Positions 1 through 8,390 of a DNA stretch of 33,258 nucleotides are shown here, one piece after another; position 1 is the stretch's first letter; each line of letters starts with the position of its first letter. The notes under the pieces are model-generated. The model ran no database searches. It was not told where the DNA came from and was given only the letters and a program-made list of their open reading frames with translations. This stretch comes from an uncultured Aeromicrobium sp. (lineage in GTDB: Bacteria; Actinomycetota; Actinomycetes; Propionibacteriales; Nocardioidaceae). The translations under genes were made by a program, and so were the position numbers. The DNA is taken from contig CALMUY010000053.1 of the NCBI GenBank assembly GCA_937873005.1, positions 1 to 33,258 on the forward strand, read 5' to 3'.

Positions 1-501
1 CAAGCGGCGTTAGACGCAGCACAAGTTGTTGACGCGGAACGCAAATGGAAGAGCGCCGAGAGCGTGACCCTTGCCGCCGCTGCTGCGGCCGCAGCAGCTG
101 GAGCGAGCCCGATTCCGTTCTCTGACGCCGCGATCCTCGTGCCCATTCAAATGGGCATGATGGCCAAGATTTCCAACATCTACGGCATGTCGGCCACCGA
201 CTCGAAACTAGCTGCCACCGCCGCCACTGCGGCTGCCACCAACCTTGGCCGGACGGTCGTTTTGAACTTGGTGAAGTTCGTGCCGGGTGCGAATGTGGGG
301 GCCCTCGCGATCAGCGCCACCGTTGCGGCCACTCTCACGACAGCGATGGGCTACGCCTGGGCGAGTGTCTGCGTGAAGTTGACGAACGACGAAGTGACCG
401 CAAAAGACACCAAAGCGATTCGCGAAATGTTCCTCACTGAACTGAAGAAGCAAGTCAAGATAGTCCGCAAAGACAAGCCTTCAGCCGCCAGGCAAACTTG
501 A
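1..501 (+). CDS. C-terminal part of a DUF697-type (YcjF-like) GTPase, cut by the window edge
   Basis: The frame is open from base 1 to the TGA at 499-501, so about 166 C-terminal residues are visible and the start lies outside the window. A GTG at 64 is an internal codon, not a credible start. An Ala-rich stretch leads into a segment reading GASPIPFSDAAILVPIQ and then MGMMAKISNIYGM, the hallmark of the DUF697 domain found at the C-terminus of Era/HflX-like small GTPases. Two hydrophobic helical stretches follow (around VGALAISATVAATLTTAMGY), consistent with membrane association. The C-terminus is basic (KKQVKIVRKDK). The GTPase domain itself would be upstream and is not seen, so the GTPase label is inferred from the family. 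It is separated from the next gene by 77 nt. Confidence 0.7.
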   Translation, partial: QAALDAAQVVDAERKWKSAESVTLAAAAAAAAAGASPIPFSDAAILVPIQMGMMAKISNIYGMSATDSKLAATAATAAATNLGRTVVLNLVKFVPGANVGALAISATVAATLTTAMGYAWASVCVKLTNDEVTAKDTKAIREMFLTELKKQVKIVRKDKPSAARQT

Positions 502-578
502 TGTAAACGCGGCCTGAAGTCAAAGTTCGAGAGCAATTCACGGCCCGTTCACTTTCTCGCTTCCGACTTGTCACTTAG

Positions 579-2207
579 GTGGCTCACTGTTCATTCGTGG
601 CAGTTTTATACACGCAAGTTTCGCGTTCCTTGTCGACAGCGCCGAAAGCGCTTCTGCTCGACTTTGGCGGCGTCATCTTTCAAACCTCAAAGCACCCCGA
701 CGGCCGCGACCGTTTCGCCGAATCGATCGTCGATCAGCTGGAACGCGCCGGGCAGTCCGTCGATTTTGAGCACGTTCGGGTCTCGCTGGATTCGGGACTA
801 GCCGCGCTCAAACACTGGAAGCACGCCTCGAGTCGGCGACTGACTCCTCGCGAAATGCACCATCGCGAAATCGTGCGTGATTTCATCGCCTCGGACTTTC
901 CGGCAGCAGCACGTGAAGTACTGGTTGCTGAAGCCAGCGAACTCCTTGACGTCATGAACACGACTCTTTCGTCACACACCGTGCGTCCGGGCATCCCTGA
1001 GGTGCTTGAGGAAGCACGTCGTCGTGGTATTGCACTCGGGATCGTGTCGAATGCACATTCGGGCCGCAGCCACCGCAGACTCATGGCCGAACACCGTTTC
1101 GACGAGTACTTTGGCGTCCAGGTGTATTCCGACGAAGTTGGCATCCGTAAGCCACATCCGCGCATGATCGAGTTGGCGGCGACTGCCTTGGGCGTAACCC
1201 CGTCAGAGTCTTGGTATGTGGGAGACACCCTCGATCGCGACGTGGTCGCGGGTCGTCGGGCTGGCGTTGGCGCAGTGATCGTGACCAAGGCGCAGCACAC
1301 AGATTCGCCTCCCTTCGCGGTCCTCGAAACACCCGATGCGATGTTCCCGACGCCAGAAGGTCTCGCCGAGGCGCTGGCCTTGGCGGTCGACCGGAGCGAA
1401 CGCATCAATGTGCCACCACACGCGAGCGAACAGCGCACTGGAACACAGACGGTTCTGTTTATTGATCACGGCGGCGTGATTTCCTCGGCGATCAAAGATC
1501 GAGCACCGGTAGCCGAATTTGCAACGGCCCTCGCCCGGCAGTTGTCAGCCCCCGGTGAAGACCTCCCCGCCGACGATGTCCTCGATCTGATCGCCGCTGC
1601 ACGCGAACGGTACTCGCGGTTCAAGACCGACCGCACGGCAGCACAACCCGGCGAAATCACGCCCCACATTTTCTGGGTCGAATATTTCGGGAAAACACTT
1701 TCTGACCGCCAACGCGCGCTCTTAGAAGCAGAAGCGTTTGACCTGATGGTGAAATATGCGCGTGTCAAAAGTCAACGCTCCTTGCGCCCCGGAATCACCG
1801 AACTGTTGACGTGGTGCCGAACACATGAAGTTCCCGTTGTCGTCGTGTCGAACACGATGAGCGGCCGCGTCGTGCGCGAAGAATGTGCTCGCCACGGACT
1901 CAACGAACTGATTGGCGCCTATGTGTGTTCTGACGAAGTCAGTGCGCGTAAGCCAGAGCGCAGCATCGTTGACGCGGCAATCGCGCTGTCAGGAGCAGAT
2001 CCGACGCGGAGTTGGTTCTTCGGGGACAAGCCCCAAAATGATGCGGTCTCAGCACGCGCCGCAGGTATCGCCCGTCGTGTCATGGTGCAGGGCGGCAGTA
2101 CCGACCGGGAAGCCCTTTTCGATTCGTTGACCAATGAGCTCGCCACCCACGTCGTGACAGATGCGCACGAGCTTTTGTCCCTGATGGAACGAACTCACTC
2201 CACCTAA
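579..2207 (+). CDS. Tandem HAD-superfamily hydrolase (two fused HAD domains)
   Basis: Two complete HAD-IA-like phosphohydrolase domains sit in one 542-residue chain. Domain 1 has motif I LLLDFGGVIF (nucleophile Asp28), motif II SNA at 157-159, motif III Lys in RKPHP at 190-194 and motif IV GDTLDRD from 215. Domain 2 repeats this: LFIDHGGVI (Asp296), VVSNT at 422-426, ARKPE at 456-460 and FGDKPQND from 481. In both, the second Asp of the classical DxD is Gly, as in YihX-type HAD proteins. Both domains keep all four motifs, so both may be active. The gene ends 14 nt before an ECF transporter S component and is probably co-transcribed with it; a role in dephosphorylating or processing the imported compound is inference. 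The GTG at 579 has little ribosome-binding site; GTG 597 and TTG 630 are alternatives, and the latter starts just before the conserved domain. Confidence 0.85.
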   Translation: MAHCSFVAVLYTQVSRSLSTAPKALLLDFGGVIFQTSKHPDGRDRFAESIVDQLERAGQSVDFEHVRVSLDSGLAALKHWKHASSRRLTPREMHHREIVRDFIASDFPAAAREVLVAEASELLDVMNTTLSSHTVRPGIPEVLEEARRRGIALGIVSNAHSGRSHRRLMAEHRFDEYFGVQVYSDEVGIRKPHPRMIELAATALGVTPSESWYVGDTLDRDVVAGRRAGVGAVIVTKAQHTDSPPFAVLETPDAMFPTPEGLAEALALAVDRSERINVPPHASEQRTGTQTVLFIDHGGVISSAIKDRAPVAEFATALARQLSAPGEDLPADDVLDLIAAARERYSRFKTDRTAAQPGEITPHIFWVEYFGKTLSDRQRALLEAEAFDLMVKYARVKSQRSLRPGITELLTWCRTHEVPVVVVSNTMSGRVVREECARHGLNELIGAYVCSDEVSARKPERSIVDAAIALSGADPTRSWFFGDKPQNDAVSARAAGIARRVMVQGGSTDREALFDSLTNELATHVVTDAHELLSLMERTHST

Positions 2208-2221
2208 AAGAAGGAAAACGC

Positions 2222-3103
2222 ATGACAACCACGGTTCGCACTGGAGAACTGCGCGGGAACTCATTCAACGGCAAAGATTTGTCGACTCCGCAGAAACTCA
2301 TGATTTTTGTGCTCTCGATGTCCCTTTTCGGGCTCTCAAATATCTTGGTCGAGGTCATTCCCGAATTCACAATCGGTCCAGTAGAAATTGCCTTGGCCTA
2401 TTTCGTGTTCATCCCACTCGTGCTTGCCGCACTGTTCAACCCTTTCTGGGTGGCACTAGGCGCACCGCTGGGCGAGATCATCTTCACCGACTTGTTGCTC
2501 GGTGACTTCTCAGGCATCGGTGAAATCGAAGGCTTCATCCAAATGTTCCTTGCGATCTACATCGCAGGTTCACTTATTCGTAATCCGCTCAGCAAAGCCC
2601 AGGTGGCGTTCGGTGCGATCATGATCGTTGTCATCGACAAGTTCCTGTCGGCCATCGTGGACCTTTCTAAAGTGTGGTTCGGCCTTGAAGATGCAGAGTT
2701 CGTTGAGGGTCTGCCCGAATCGATGCTGCTGATTGAAGTGATTGGCTTCGGCGTGGACATCCTGCTCTCGGGCATTGTATTCGGTGTCATTCCGGCGCTG
2801 TGGCTCGTACCTAAGTTGTACGGACGCATCGAACCGCTTATGGGCATGCAGCCACGCCAACCGGGTAAGCCCATCCAAGGCTCCACGCCAGGAATCGGCA
2901 TCACAGTTGCGCTCGTGTTCGTGCTCGGCGCGGCGTCCGCAGTGTTCGCCTTCCTTGAAGCGTGGGGTGCTGACTTTGGCGCAGCCGAATGGGAATGGCT
3001 CGACACGTATGGTCCGGCGATCTTGCTGGTGCCGGCGGCCATTTTCGTTGTTCTTTTGGCGGGCGTTTTCGTGTTCGCAGGCAAACAGCGCAAACAACCA
3101 TGA
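2222..3103 (+). CDS. ECF transporter S component (substrate-binding membrane subunit), substrate unknown
   Basis: This is a 293-residue integral membrane protein with a short polar N-terminus and six or more hydrophobic segments (about residues 25-45, 52-80, 105-120, 128-148, 170-195, 225-245 and 265-287). The early stretch FIPLVLAALFNPFWVALGAPLGE resembles the S-component fold, in which a substrate-capturing membrane protein docks on EcfT. Assignment rests mainly on context: it is followed with ATGA overlaps by a fused ATPase pair and EcfT, the complete ECF (group I, dedicated) architecture. The C-terminal third, with an extra pair of membrane helices after the Pro-rich linker at about 208-222, is longer than in most S components of about 200 residues. 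The ATG at 2222 has a good AAGGA ribosome-binding site at about 2212. The neighbouring HAD enzyme hints at a phosphorylated metabolite or a vitamin, but no substrate motif is recognised. Confidence 0.7.
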   Translation: MTTTVRTGELRGNSFNGKDLSTPQKLMIFVLSMSLFGLSNILVEVIPEFTIGPVEIALAYFVFIPLVLAALFNPFWVALGAPLGEIIFTDLLLGDFSGIGEIEGFIQMFLAIYIAGSLIRNPLSKAQVAFGAIMIVVIDKFLSAIVDLSKVWFGLEDAEFVEGLPESMLLIEVIGFGVDILLSGIVFGVIPALWLVPKLYGRIEPLMGMQPRQPGKPIQGSTPGIGITVALVFVLGAASAVFAFLEAWGADFGAAEWEWLDTYGPAILLVPAAIFVVLLAGVFVFAGKQRKQP

Positions 3104-4803
3104 GCACGCCGATCATCGAAGTACGCGACCTGAGTTTTTGCTACCCGGGCGCAGACACCGACACGCTTCGCAACGTCAACCTCACGATCGAGCGCGGTGA
3201 CTTCGTCGCGGTCGTGGGTGGGAACGGTTCAGGCAAGACCACGTTGTGTAAGACGTTCAACGGGCTAGTGCCGCATTACTGGCAAGGCGAATTTGCCGGG
3301 TCCGTCCATGTAGATGGAATCGACACCTGGAACTCGAGCGTTTCAGAACTGTCTACCCGAGTCGGTTACGTCTACCAGGACTTCCAGAACCAACTCGTGC
3401 GCCCAACTGTGCGCGATGAGGTGGCGTTCGCGCCACTGAACTTTGGGCTCGCGGACTACGATGATAGGACCTCAGATGCCCTCGACGCGTTAGGGATTGA
3501 AGCACTTGCGGAACGGTTTATTTGGCAACTTTCTGGTGGGCAAGCCCACTTGACCGCTTTGGCGTCAGTGCTAGCGATGCGGCCGTCCGTCGTGATCGTG
3601 GACGAGCCAGTTGCCGAGCTCGATCCAGCGAGGGCGCATGAAGTATATCGACGCCTCACCGAACTGAACGCCCACGGCATTACGGTGATTGCCATCGAAC
3701 ATCACGCCGAATTTATCGCCGAATACGCACGCAGCGTGGTCTTGATGTCCGAGGGAACCCCGGTTTGGCACCTGCCGGTTGAAGATGCTGTTAACCGTAC
3801 TGAAGAACTCGAAGGTCACGGAATTCCTGCGCCTGAAGTGATCGTGGCGTGTCGAGCGCTCGGTGCAAAGAAAGCGCCACGAAGTGTTCAAGCAGCCGCC
3901 GACTTCATCCGGGAGAACACGCGCGAAGACGCCTGGAAGCAATCAATTCGAGTTCCGGCCACGCAGCGTGATACTTCCGAAGTCGTGCTCAGCGCACGCG
4001 AAGTGAACCATTCGCGCAAGGGCGTCGGCGGCAAAGCTCAGCCGATCCTGCGAGGGCTCAACGTCGATCTGTATCAAGGCGATCGTGTTGCGCTGGTGGG
4101 AGGAAACGGTGCCGGCAAGACGACACTCTTGCGGATCTTGGCGGGATTAGATGTGCCACGGTCAGGCACGATTGAAGTCGCCGGCGTGAACACGCGCTCG
4201 CGTTCGGCCGCACGAATGGCTAACCTCGTTTCGTACTTGTACCAAACGCCGTCCAAGATGTTCTTGCGCGATTCCATCGAAGCCGACATTCGACTATTCC
4301 CCGCAGGTCGCAAAGCTGACGATGTCGACGAGTTGGTGGAGAAAGTGCTCACGCGAGTGCGGCTCAACGAGTTCGCCGATAGGGATGGGCGCACGCTCTC
4401 GGGCGGACAACAGCGCAGGGCCGCGTTGGCGATTGGCTTGGCAATGCGGCCGTCAGTTTTGTTGCTGGATGAGCCCACGTCGAGCCTCGACATTGCGAGT
4501 CGAGACGATGTTACAGATCTGCTCAACGAGTTGAGTGACTCGATCGCCTGTTCAGTGGTTGCAACGCACGATATGCATTTGGTTTCCGATTGGGCCAGTC
4601 GTGTTCTGGTACTCGCAGACGGTCACATCACGGCCGATTTGACGCCGGCAGACCTGTTCGCTGACACCGAACTGTTAGCCCGCACGAATCTCGTGCCACC
4701 ACAGATCGTGCGACTCGGATCAGCGCTCGGGCTCGACCCGCCGCCTTTAAACGTGGCTGACCTCGTGAAGGCTGTTCGAACGAGCGCGGTGGTGGAAGCA
4801 TGA
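3100..4803 (+). CDS. ECF transporter ATP-binding protein, two ABC domains fused (EcfA-EcfA')
   Basis: This is a 567-residue cytoplasmic energising subunit with two ATPase domains in one chain. Domain 1 has Walker A GGNGSGKTT (40-48), signature LSGGQ (144-148), Walker B VVIVDEP (164-170) and switch His201. Domain 2 has GGNGAGKTT (334-342), LSGGQQRR (433-440), VLLLDEP (453-459) and switch His490. All catalytic residues are present in both, so both sites should hydrolyse ATP. The start is the ATG at 3100, whose last two bases are shared with the upstream TGA (ATGA). The open frame extends further upstream, but that would overlap the S component. The stop overlaps the next ATG in the same way at 4800-4803, indicating tight translational coupling. 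Fused EcfA pairs are known in actinobacterial ECF systems. Confidence 0.92.
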   Translation: MSTPIIEVRDLSFCYPGADTDTLRNVNLTIERGDFVAVVGGNGSGKTTLCKTFNGLVPHYWQGEFAGSVHVDGIDTWNSSVSELSTRVGYVYQDFQNQLVRPTVRDEVAFAPLNFGLADYDDRTSDALDALGIEALAERFIWQLSGGQAHLTALASVLAMRPSVVIVDEPVAELDPARAHEVYRRLTELNAHGITVIAIEHHAEFIAEYARSVVLMSEGTPVWHLPVEDAVNRTEELEGHGIPAPEVIVACRALGAKKAPRSVQAAADFIRENTREDAWKQSIRVPATQRDTSEVVLSAREVNHSRKGVGGKAQPILRGLNVDLYQGDRVALVGGNGAGKTTLLRILAGLDVPRSGTIEVAGVNTRSRSAARMANLVSYLYQTPSKMFLRDSIEADIRLFPAGRKADDVDELVEKVLTRVRLNEFADRDGRTLSGGQQRRAALAIGLAMRPSVLLLDEPTSSLDIASRDDVTDLLNELSDSIACSVVATHDMHLVSDWASRVLVLADGHITADLTPADLFADTELLARTNLVPPQIVRLGSALGLDPPPLNVADLVKAVRTSAVVEA

Positions 4804-5627
4804 GTGAACGCAAGACACACGATGTGCTCTCGATGGAGTGGATCAAGCTCGAACTCATTCGCACCGCATATGCGACGCGAGGTGGACTCTTCGCCAAGAT
4901 GGATCCGCGCGTGGTTTTGCTGTGGTACCTGCTCCTTGGTGGTGCGCCGTGGTTCACCCACAACATCACCGTCCTGGCGATCCTGTTTGGGCTTGGCGTC
5001 ATTTCAGTGATTGCGGCACGTGTGGGCCCGCTGGTACTGGGTCTTTTCGTTTTGAGTCTCGTCGTTGAGGTCATCAACGTATTCGTTGTCGCCTGGTTTG
5101 TTGGCGGTGACGTGGGCACGCTCCTCGCGCTTTCGGAACTCTCGCTCAAACTTGGGGCCGTTTCCCTCGCCAGTATGGCGGCGTTCGTTTCTCTCGATCC
5201 CGAGAAACTTTCATCGGCGCTCTTGGCGCTCAAAGCGCCCGTGATGTTGGCGTTCAGCGTCAGCTATGGCTTCCGCATTTTGCCGATCTTGATTGACGAG
5301 TTCAGCATCGTGATGGAGGGATACCAACTCAGGGGCGCGCCAGCGAAAGCCCCCGGATTCCTGGGCTGGAGATCGGTGAGCAGATGGGGAAAACACGCGG
5401 TGTTGGCTTTCTATCCGATCTTCTTGAATGTCGCCACCAGCGTCCGGACGACCGTTGAGGCCCTCGAAACTCGCGGACTGAACCACTCGGTTACTCATCC
5501 CGAAGGACGTCGTTTGCGACTCAGTCACCTGCAAACGGGGACGCTTGATTGGATCGTGGTCGCGGTGACATTCGTGGGGATCGTTTTCGCGTTCTGGGTT
5601 GGCGCCGTCGCGCCGATCCATCGGTAG
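4800..5627 (+). CDS. ECF transporter transmembrane coupling protein EcfT
   Basis: This 275-residue integral membrane protein bridges the ATPase pair and the S component. The family pattern is clear: an N-terminal KMDPRVVLLWYL segment near residue 33, four or five hydrophobic helices between 35 and 165, then two cytoplasmic coupling motifs, QLRGA (176-180) and LETRG (222-226), matching the paired Ala/Arg-Gly motifs that contact the two ATPases, and a last helix at about 250-270. Length is normal for EcfT. It starts within the ATGA overlap with the ATPase gene and is the last gene of the HAD-S-AA'-T operon. Its TAG stop lies inside the left arm of a hairpin that probably ends the transcript. 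Confidence 0.88.
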   Translation: MSERKTHDVLSMEWIKLELIRTAYATRGGLFAKMDPRVVLLWYLLLGGAPWFTHNITVLAILFGLGVISVIAARVGPLVLGLFVLSLVVEVINVFVVAWFVGGDVGTLLALSELSLKLGAVSLASMAAFVSLDPEKLSSALLALKAPVMLAFSVSYGFRILPILIDEFSIVMEGYQLRGAPAKAPGFLGWRSVSRWGKHAVLAFYPIFLNVATSVRTTVEALETRGLNHSVTHPEGRRLRLSHLQTGTLDWIVVAVTFVGIVFAFWVGAVAPIHR

Positions 5628-5654
5628 GTGGCCACGTGCTGACCACCTACCGAT
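5620..5654. terminator. Hairpin between convergent genes, probable bidirectional terminator
   Basis: A perfect 12-bp inverted repeat, ATCGGTAGGTGG at 5620-5631 and its complement at 5643-5654, has an 11-nt loop. It overlaps the ecfT stop codon and lies 42 nt from the end of the convergent gene at 5697. No T-run follows on either strand, so Rho-independent termination is less certain than the stem suggests. Confidence 0.55.
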
Positions 5655-5696
5655 ACTCGAACAACCTGAAATATTAGGTTCTGGATCGGCCAACTG

Positions 5697-6719
5697 TCAG
5701 GTCAGCGCGAACCGCAAATGCGCGACCACAGGACCGTTCCAGTCTGGCTGATCAGATCCACGAACCGCGACCGCACGACCGCCTTTGGCTACCACTAGCG
5801 TGGCGATTTGTCCGAACAGTTCGCCCACACCTGGTGTGAACGCTCCCGAATCATCTGGTGCGTAACTGATCTCGCCCGTTTCCGGATTCAGCGTGCCCCA
5901 GACGTCTTGAGTCATATCGAACCACATGGCCTCAACCGAACCTTGTGCCGCAAGGTGAGCAATTGCGGCCAAATCGTGTTCGACTCGGCTCTGATCAATC
6001 TCACCCAAGTTCGCCAATTCGGCTGCGGTAATTGTGGTGTTGACCTCGGCCAACCGGCCACGAATTTCCTCATCGATTTCGGCAGCAGTGAGTCGATCGG
6101 CGGCTCCTCGCACGAGTTCAAGGTGGCGTCCCTCTTTCCGCACGTCAAAACGTCCCAACAGTTGTTCTTCAGCAAAAACGAACAACGGGATATTGCCAGC
6201 GGGGTTGATTGCAGCCAATTCCGTTTGAGCTGCATCGGCAACTCGTTTCGCGTACAAGTCGTAGGGGTCTCCGCTGAGGCGATCATCGCCCCGTCCGGCT
6301 GAGCCACGGTTCGTCGCGTCTGATGCGCTGTCCGGATAGTCGCCGGAAATGGCGAGTTCGGTCGCGCGAGCGGTCGGCGTGGCGTGCCAGAGCTTCCATT
6401 CGTTCGCCGACAGTGTGAGTGCAAAAGCTTCTTGGATTTGGGTGACGCTGCGCCACAACAAGCCGAGAGAGAATGTAGTTCCGGCATCGAAATGGTCTTC
6501 GATTCTGTTTGGCAACACGAACACTTCGCTGAACCCCGGTGCTACGAACACCGCAAGTGAACGCGACAGTTTGTGCCAAATATCGGAATCGAGAATTTCC
6601 TCGCGCGACTGAGCGATTTCGGTGCGCACCGGGTGGCTGATGCCCGCATCTTCCAGTTGATTGAGTGCATCATCAAAGGCGCTCTTAAACGCAACCTTTG
6701 CTCGGTCGGCGTCGGCCAC
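5697..6719 (-). CDS. baeRF-like protein (bacterial archaeo-eukaryotic release factor family), start disrupted
   Basis: The pattern matches the bacterial eRF1-like (baeRF) families, which are thought to act at stalled ribosomes. Visible points are an N-terminal helical part, a middle domain with ALTLSANEWKLWHATP, a segment RFDVRKEGRHLELVRGAADR, and a C-terminal domain with SVEAMWFDMTQDVWGTLNPETG. The annotated GTG at 6719 is too late: the frame continues upstream for 31 sense codons, including the expected strand IAVTVYVETAPN. It reaches an ATG at 6816-6818 with a good GAGGT ribosome site, but the very next codon is TAA (6813-6815). A run of ten G lies in this extension at 6789-6798. The natural start is therefore probably 6818 and codon 2 is mutated or misread. 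If the sequence is right, the protein lacks its first strand or uses a rare start. Downstream it converges on ecfT. Confidence 0.62.
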   Translation of the reverse strand: MADADRAKVAFKSAFDDALNQLEDAGISHPVRTEIAQSREEILDSDIWHKLSRSLAVFVAPGFSEVFVLPNRIEDHFDAGTTFSLGLLWRSVTQIQEAFALTLSANEWKLWHATPTARATELAISGDYPDSASDATNRGSAGRGDDRLSGDPYDLYAKRVADAAQTELAAINPAGNIPLFVFAEEQLLGRFDVRKEGRHLELVRGAADRLTAAEIDEEIRGRLAEVNTTITAAELANLGEIDQSRVEHDLAAIAHLAAQGSVEAMWFDMTQDVWGTLNPETGEISYAPDDSGAFTPGVGELFGQIATLVVAKGGRAVAVRGSDQPDWNGPVVAHLRFALT

Positions 6720-7046
6720 GTTCGGGGCCGTCTCGACATAAACCGTTACCGCGATGTCCTGTGGTTTAGCCAGAACTTCGAAATCGGCGGGGGGGGGGAG
6801 GGTGTAGTGGATTTACATTATTACCTCAGTTAATTGAGTGCGAATGGAACCTCTTACAGTCTCTCGCAAGCGCCGGGTCACTTTCCGTGAAAAATCACTT
6901 TTCCCTTGAAAAACTGGCAGAAGTGCTCTTAGGGGTAGGGGAGAATGCCTAGGCAGGGCAACGGCGCCGACAAGCCACACGCCGAACTAAGAAAGCGTGT
7001 CAAAACCGCTCGCCAAGACAAGACTGGCGCCAGATATCAGGACGGA

Positions 7047-7562
7047 CTACGCGTCGGTGCTTTCGTCTGCTTCAGACGCATCTTCATGGACATCGTCGTC
7101 TGCGACCTGATCGACGCGATAGTGGTACACGACTTTCGTTGCGAGTGGGATATCGTGCAGCGACCGCGAACCAGGTGTAATTGCACAGGTGAAGAGGCCG
7201 ATCGGGAAGACAGTAACGAACCCGGCGCGCAATCCCGCGCGCACAAAATCGAGTTTGCCGCCCGAAACCGAGACGACGCGCGTACCCAAAAGCACCGAAC
7301 CGACGGTTTTACCTCGAGTCGCCCAACTGAACCACAAGTACAAGAACATCAACACGAAGCCACTGATTGCGAACCAACTCACATGGAACGACGGCCACGA
7401 GAAGCGACGAGGATCCGTAAGAAAACCCAAAACCGCGAAACCGACGTAGCCCAAGCCGATGGTCGACCAAATGAGTGCGTAATCAACCGCCCCCGCCATA
7501 GTTCGCGTCACCACGCCGGCGGGCTTACCTTGCAATTCGAGCATCGTGTGAGTTTTGGCCAT
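7047..7562 (-). CDS. RDD-family membrane protein
   Basis: This 171-residue protein has the RDD-domain outline: an N-terminal GVVTRTMAGAVDYALIW segment (Arg and Asp in the first helix), a second hydrophobic region around 65-85, the conserved linker WFSWATRGKTVGSVLLGTRVV, and a last helix around 105-125. The C-terminal tail is strongly acidic. Function of the family is poorly defined; some members are implicated in ion transport. The ATG at 7562 shares one base with the TGA of the upstream gene (TGATG), so the two are translationally coupled. Pairing of an RDD protein with a VD-repeat protein suggests a shared envelope role, but this is inference. Confidence 0.85.
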   Translation of the reverse strand: MAKTHTMLELQGKPAGVVTRTMAGAVDYALIWSTIGLGYVGFAVLGFLTDPRRFSWPSFHVSWFAISGFVLMFLYLWFSWATRGKTVGSVLLGTRVVSVSGGKLDFVRAGLRAGFVTVFPIGLFTCAITPGSRSLHDIPLATKVVYHYRVDQVADDDVHEDASEADESTDA

Positions 7563-8332
7563 CAGTCGTTTCTCCTGCCGCGGAAGAAGTTTGCGATAGC
7601 TTCGTCGGCAGATGCTGCCGACGCGCGGGTCCCGCGCACGACTTCTGTTGCGACACCGGACGTGGATTCACGGATGATGCCTGGCAAGTCGATTTCGTCG
7701 ATCACGTCATTCGTGATGCCAGCCAAATCGAGCCTCTCGACAACATCATTAGTCAACGCCATCAGATCGACATTCTCTTGAACAATCGCCGTCAAGTCTA
7801 CGTTGGCGAGCGCCGCAGTCATGACTGGTGGCAGGGCAAGTGCAATGAGTTTCTCGATCATCACTGGGTCAAGATGCTCTTCGGTCAAGGCCACCGGATC
7901 AATCTGGGCGAGCGTCGCCGAAATAAGTTCTGGCGTGAGAACTTGACCCACAACCTCAGCAACATCAACCTGCGAAATCAGCGCATCAACAGTGTCTTTT
8001 GTAACTGTCTTGCGCACTAACTCAGGAATGTCGAGCCGATCAACTGTGGCGGTGACCAAGATCGGCACGAGTGCGTCAAACAATTGAATGGAGCCATCGA
8101 GAACTACTGCCGTTTGCTGAAGGCGCGCACCGCGGCCGCGGTCTTCGAGGTTGTGCACAATCGTCGCCAACGCATGCCGCTCTGGAACTAACGGTGGTTT
8201 GCGCACAAGTCGCCACGTGATCACCGCAGGGATCGCGGCGACGGTTGCGATCCGTTTGGCGTGGGGAGCTGCCGTAAGCGCCGCGCCCAAAGCCAGATCG
8301 GCTGCGCGTTGCAGACTGTTCGCCGGTTCCAT
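7562..8332 (-). CDS. Conserved actinobacterial protein with VD-type tandem repeats
   Basis: No enzyme motif is recognised in these 256 residues. The N-terminus has a weak hydrophobic stretch (about residues 12-42) ending in a basic segment, possibly a membrane anchor. From about residue 85 to 220 the chain is a series of degenerate repeats with period about 12-15 of the form hydrophobic-Asp-(Leu/Val)-x-x-hydrophobic-hydrophobic, for example VDRLDIPELVRK, ISQVDVAEVVGQ, ANVDLTAIVQE, NVDLMALTND, RLDLAGITND and EIDLPGIIRE. Such repeats probably form a stacked helical solenoid. The C-terminus is basic (FFRGRRND). It is the first gene of a two-gene unit with the RDD protein (1-nt overlap). The ATG at 8332 is the only good start; upstream is a 58-nt gap. 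Confidence 0.7.
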   Translation of the reverse strand: MEPANSLQRAADLALGAALTAAPHAKRIATVAAIPAVITWRLVRKPPLVPERHALATIVHNLEDRGRGARLQQTAVVLDGSIQLFDALVPILVTATVDRLDIPELVRKTVTKDTVDALISQVDVAEVVGQVLTPELISATLAQIDPVALTEEHLDPVMIEKLIALALPPVMTAALANVDLTAIVQENVDLMALTNDVVERLDLAGITNDVIDEIDLPGIIRESTSGVATEVVRGTRASAASADEAIANFFRGRRND

Positions 8333-8390
8333 GAACTAAGAATGCACCCTGGCTCGTGGGGTTACTACCGGAGTCTCAAGAAACAACGAA

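Noticed and set aside
6945-7781. 278-residue open frame on the plus strand
   Set aside because: It lies antisense to the RDD and VD-repeat genes, is rich in Arg/His/Gln and has no family features; the minus-strand proteins are clearly genuine.
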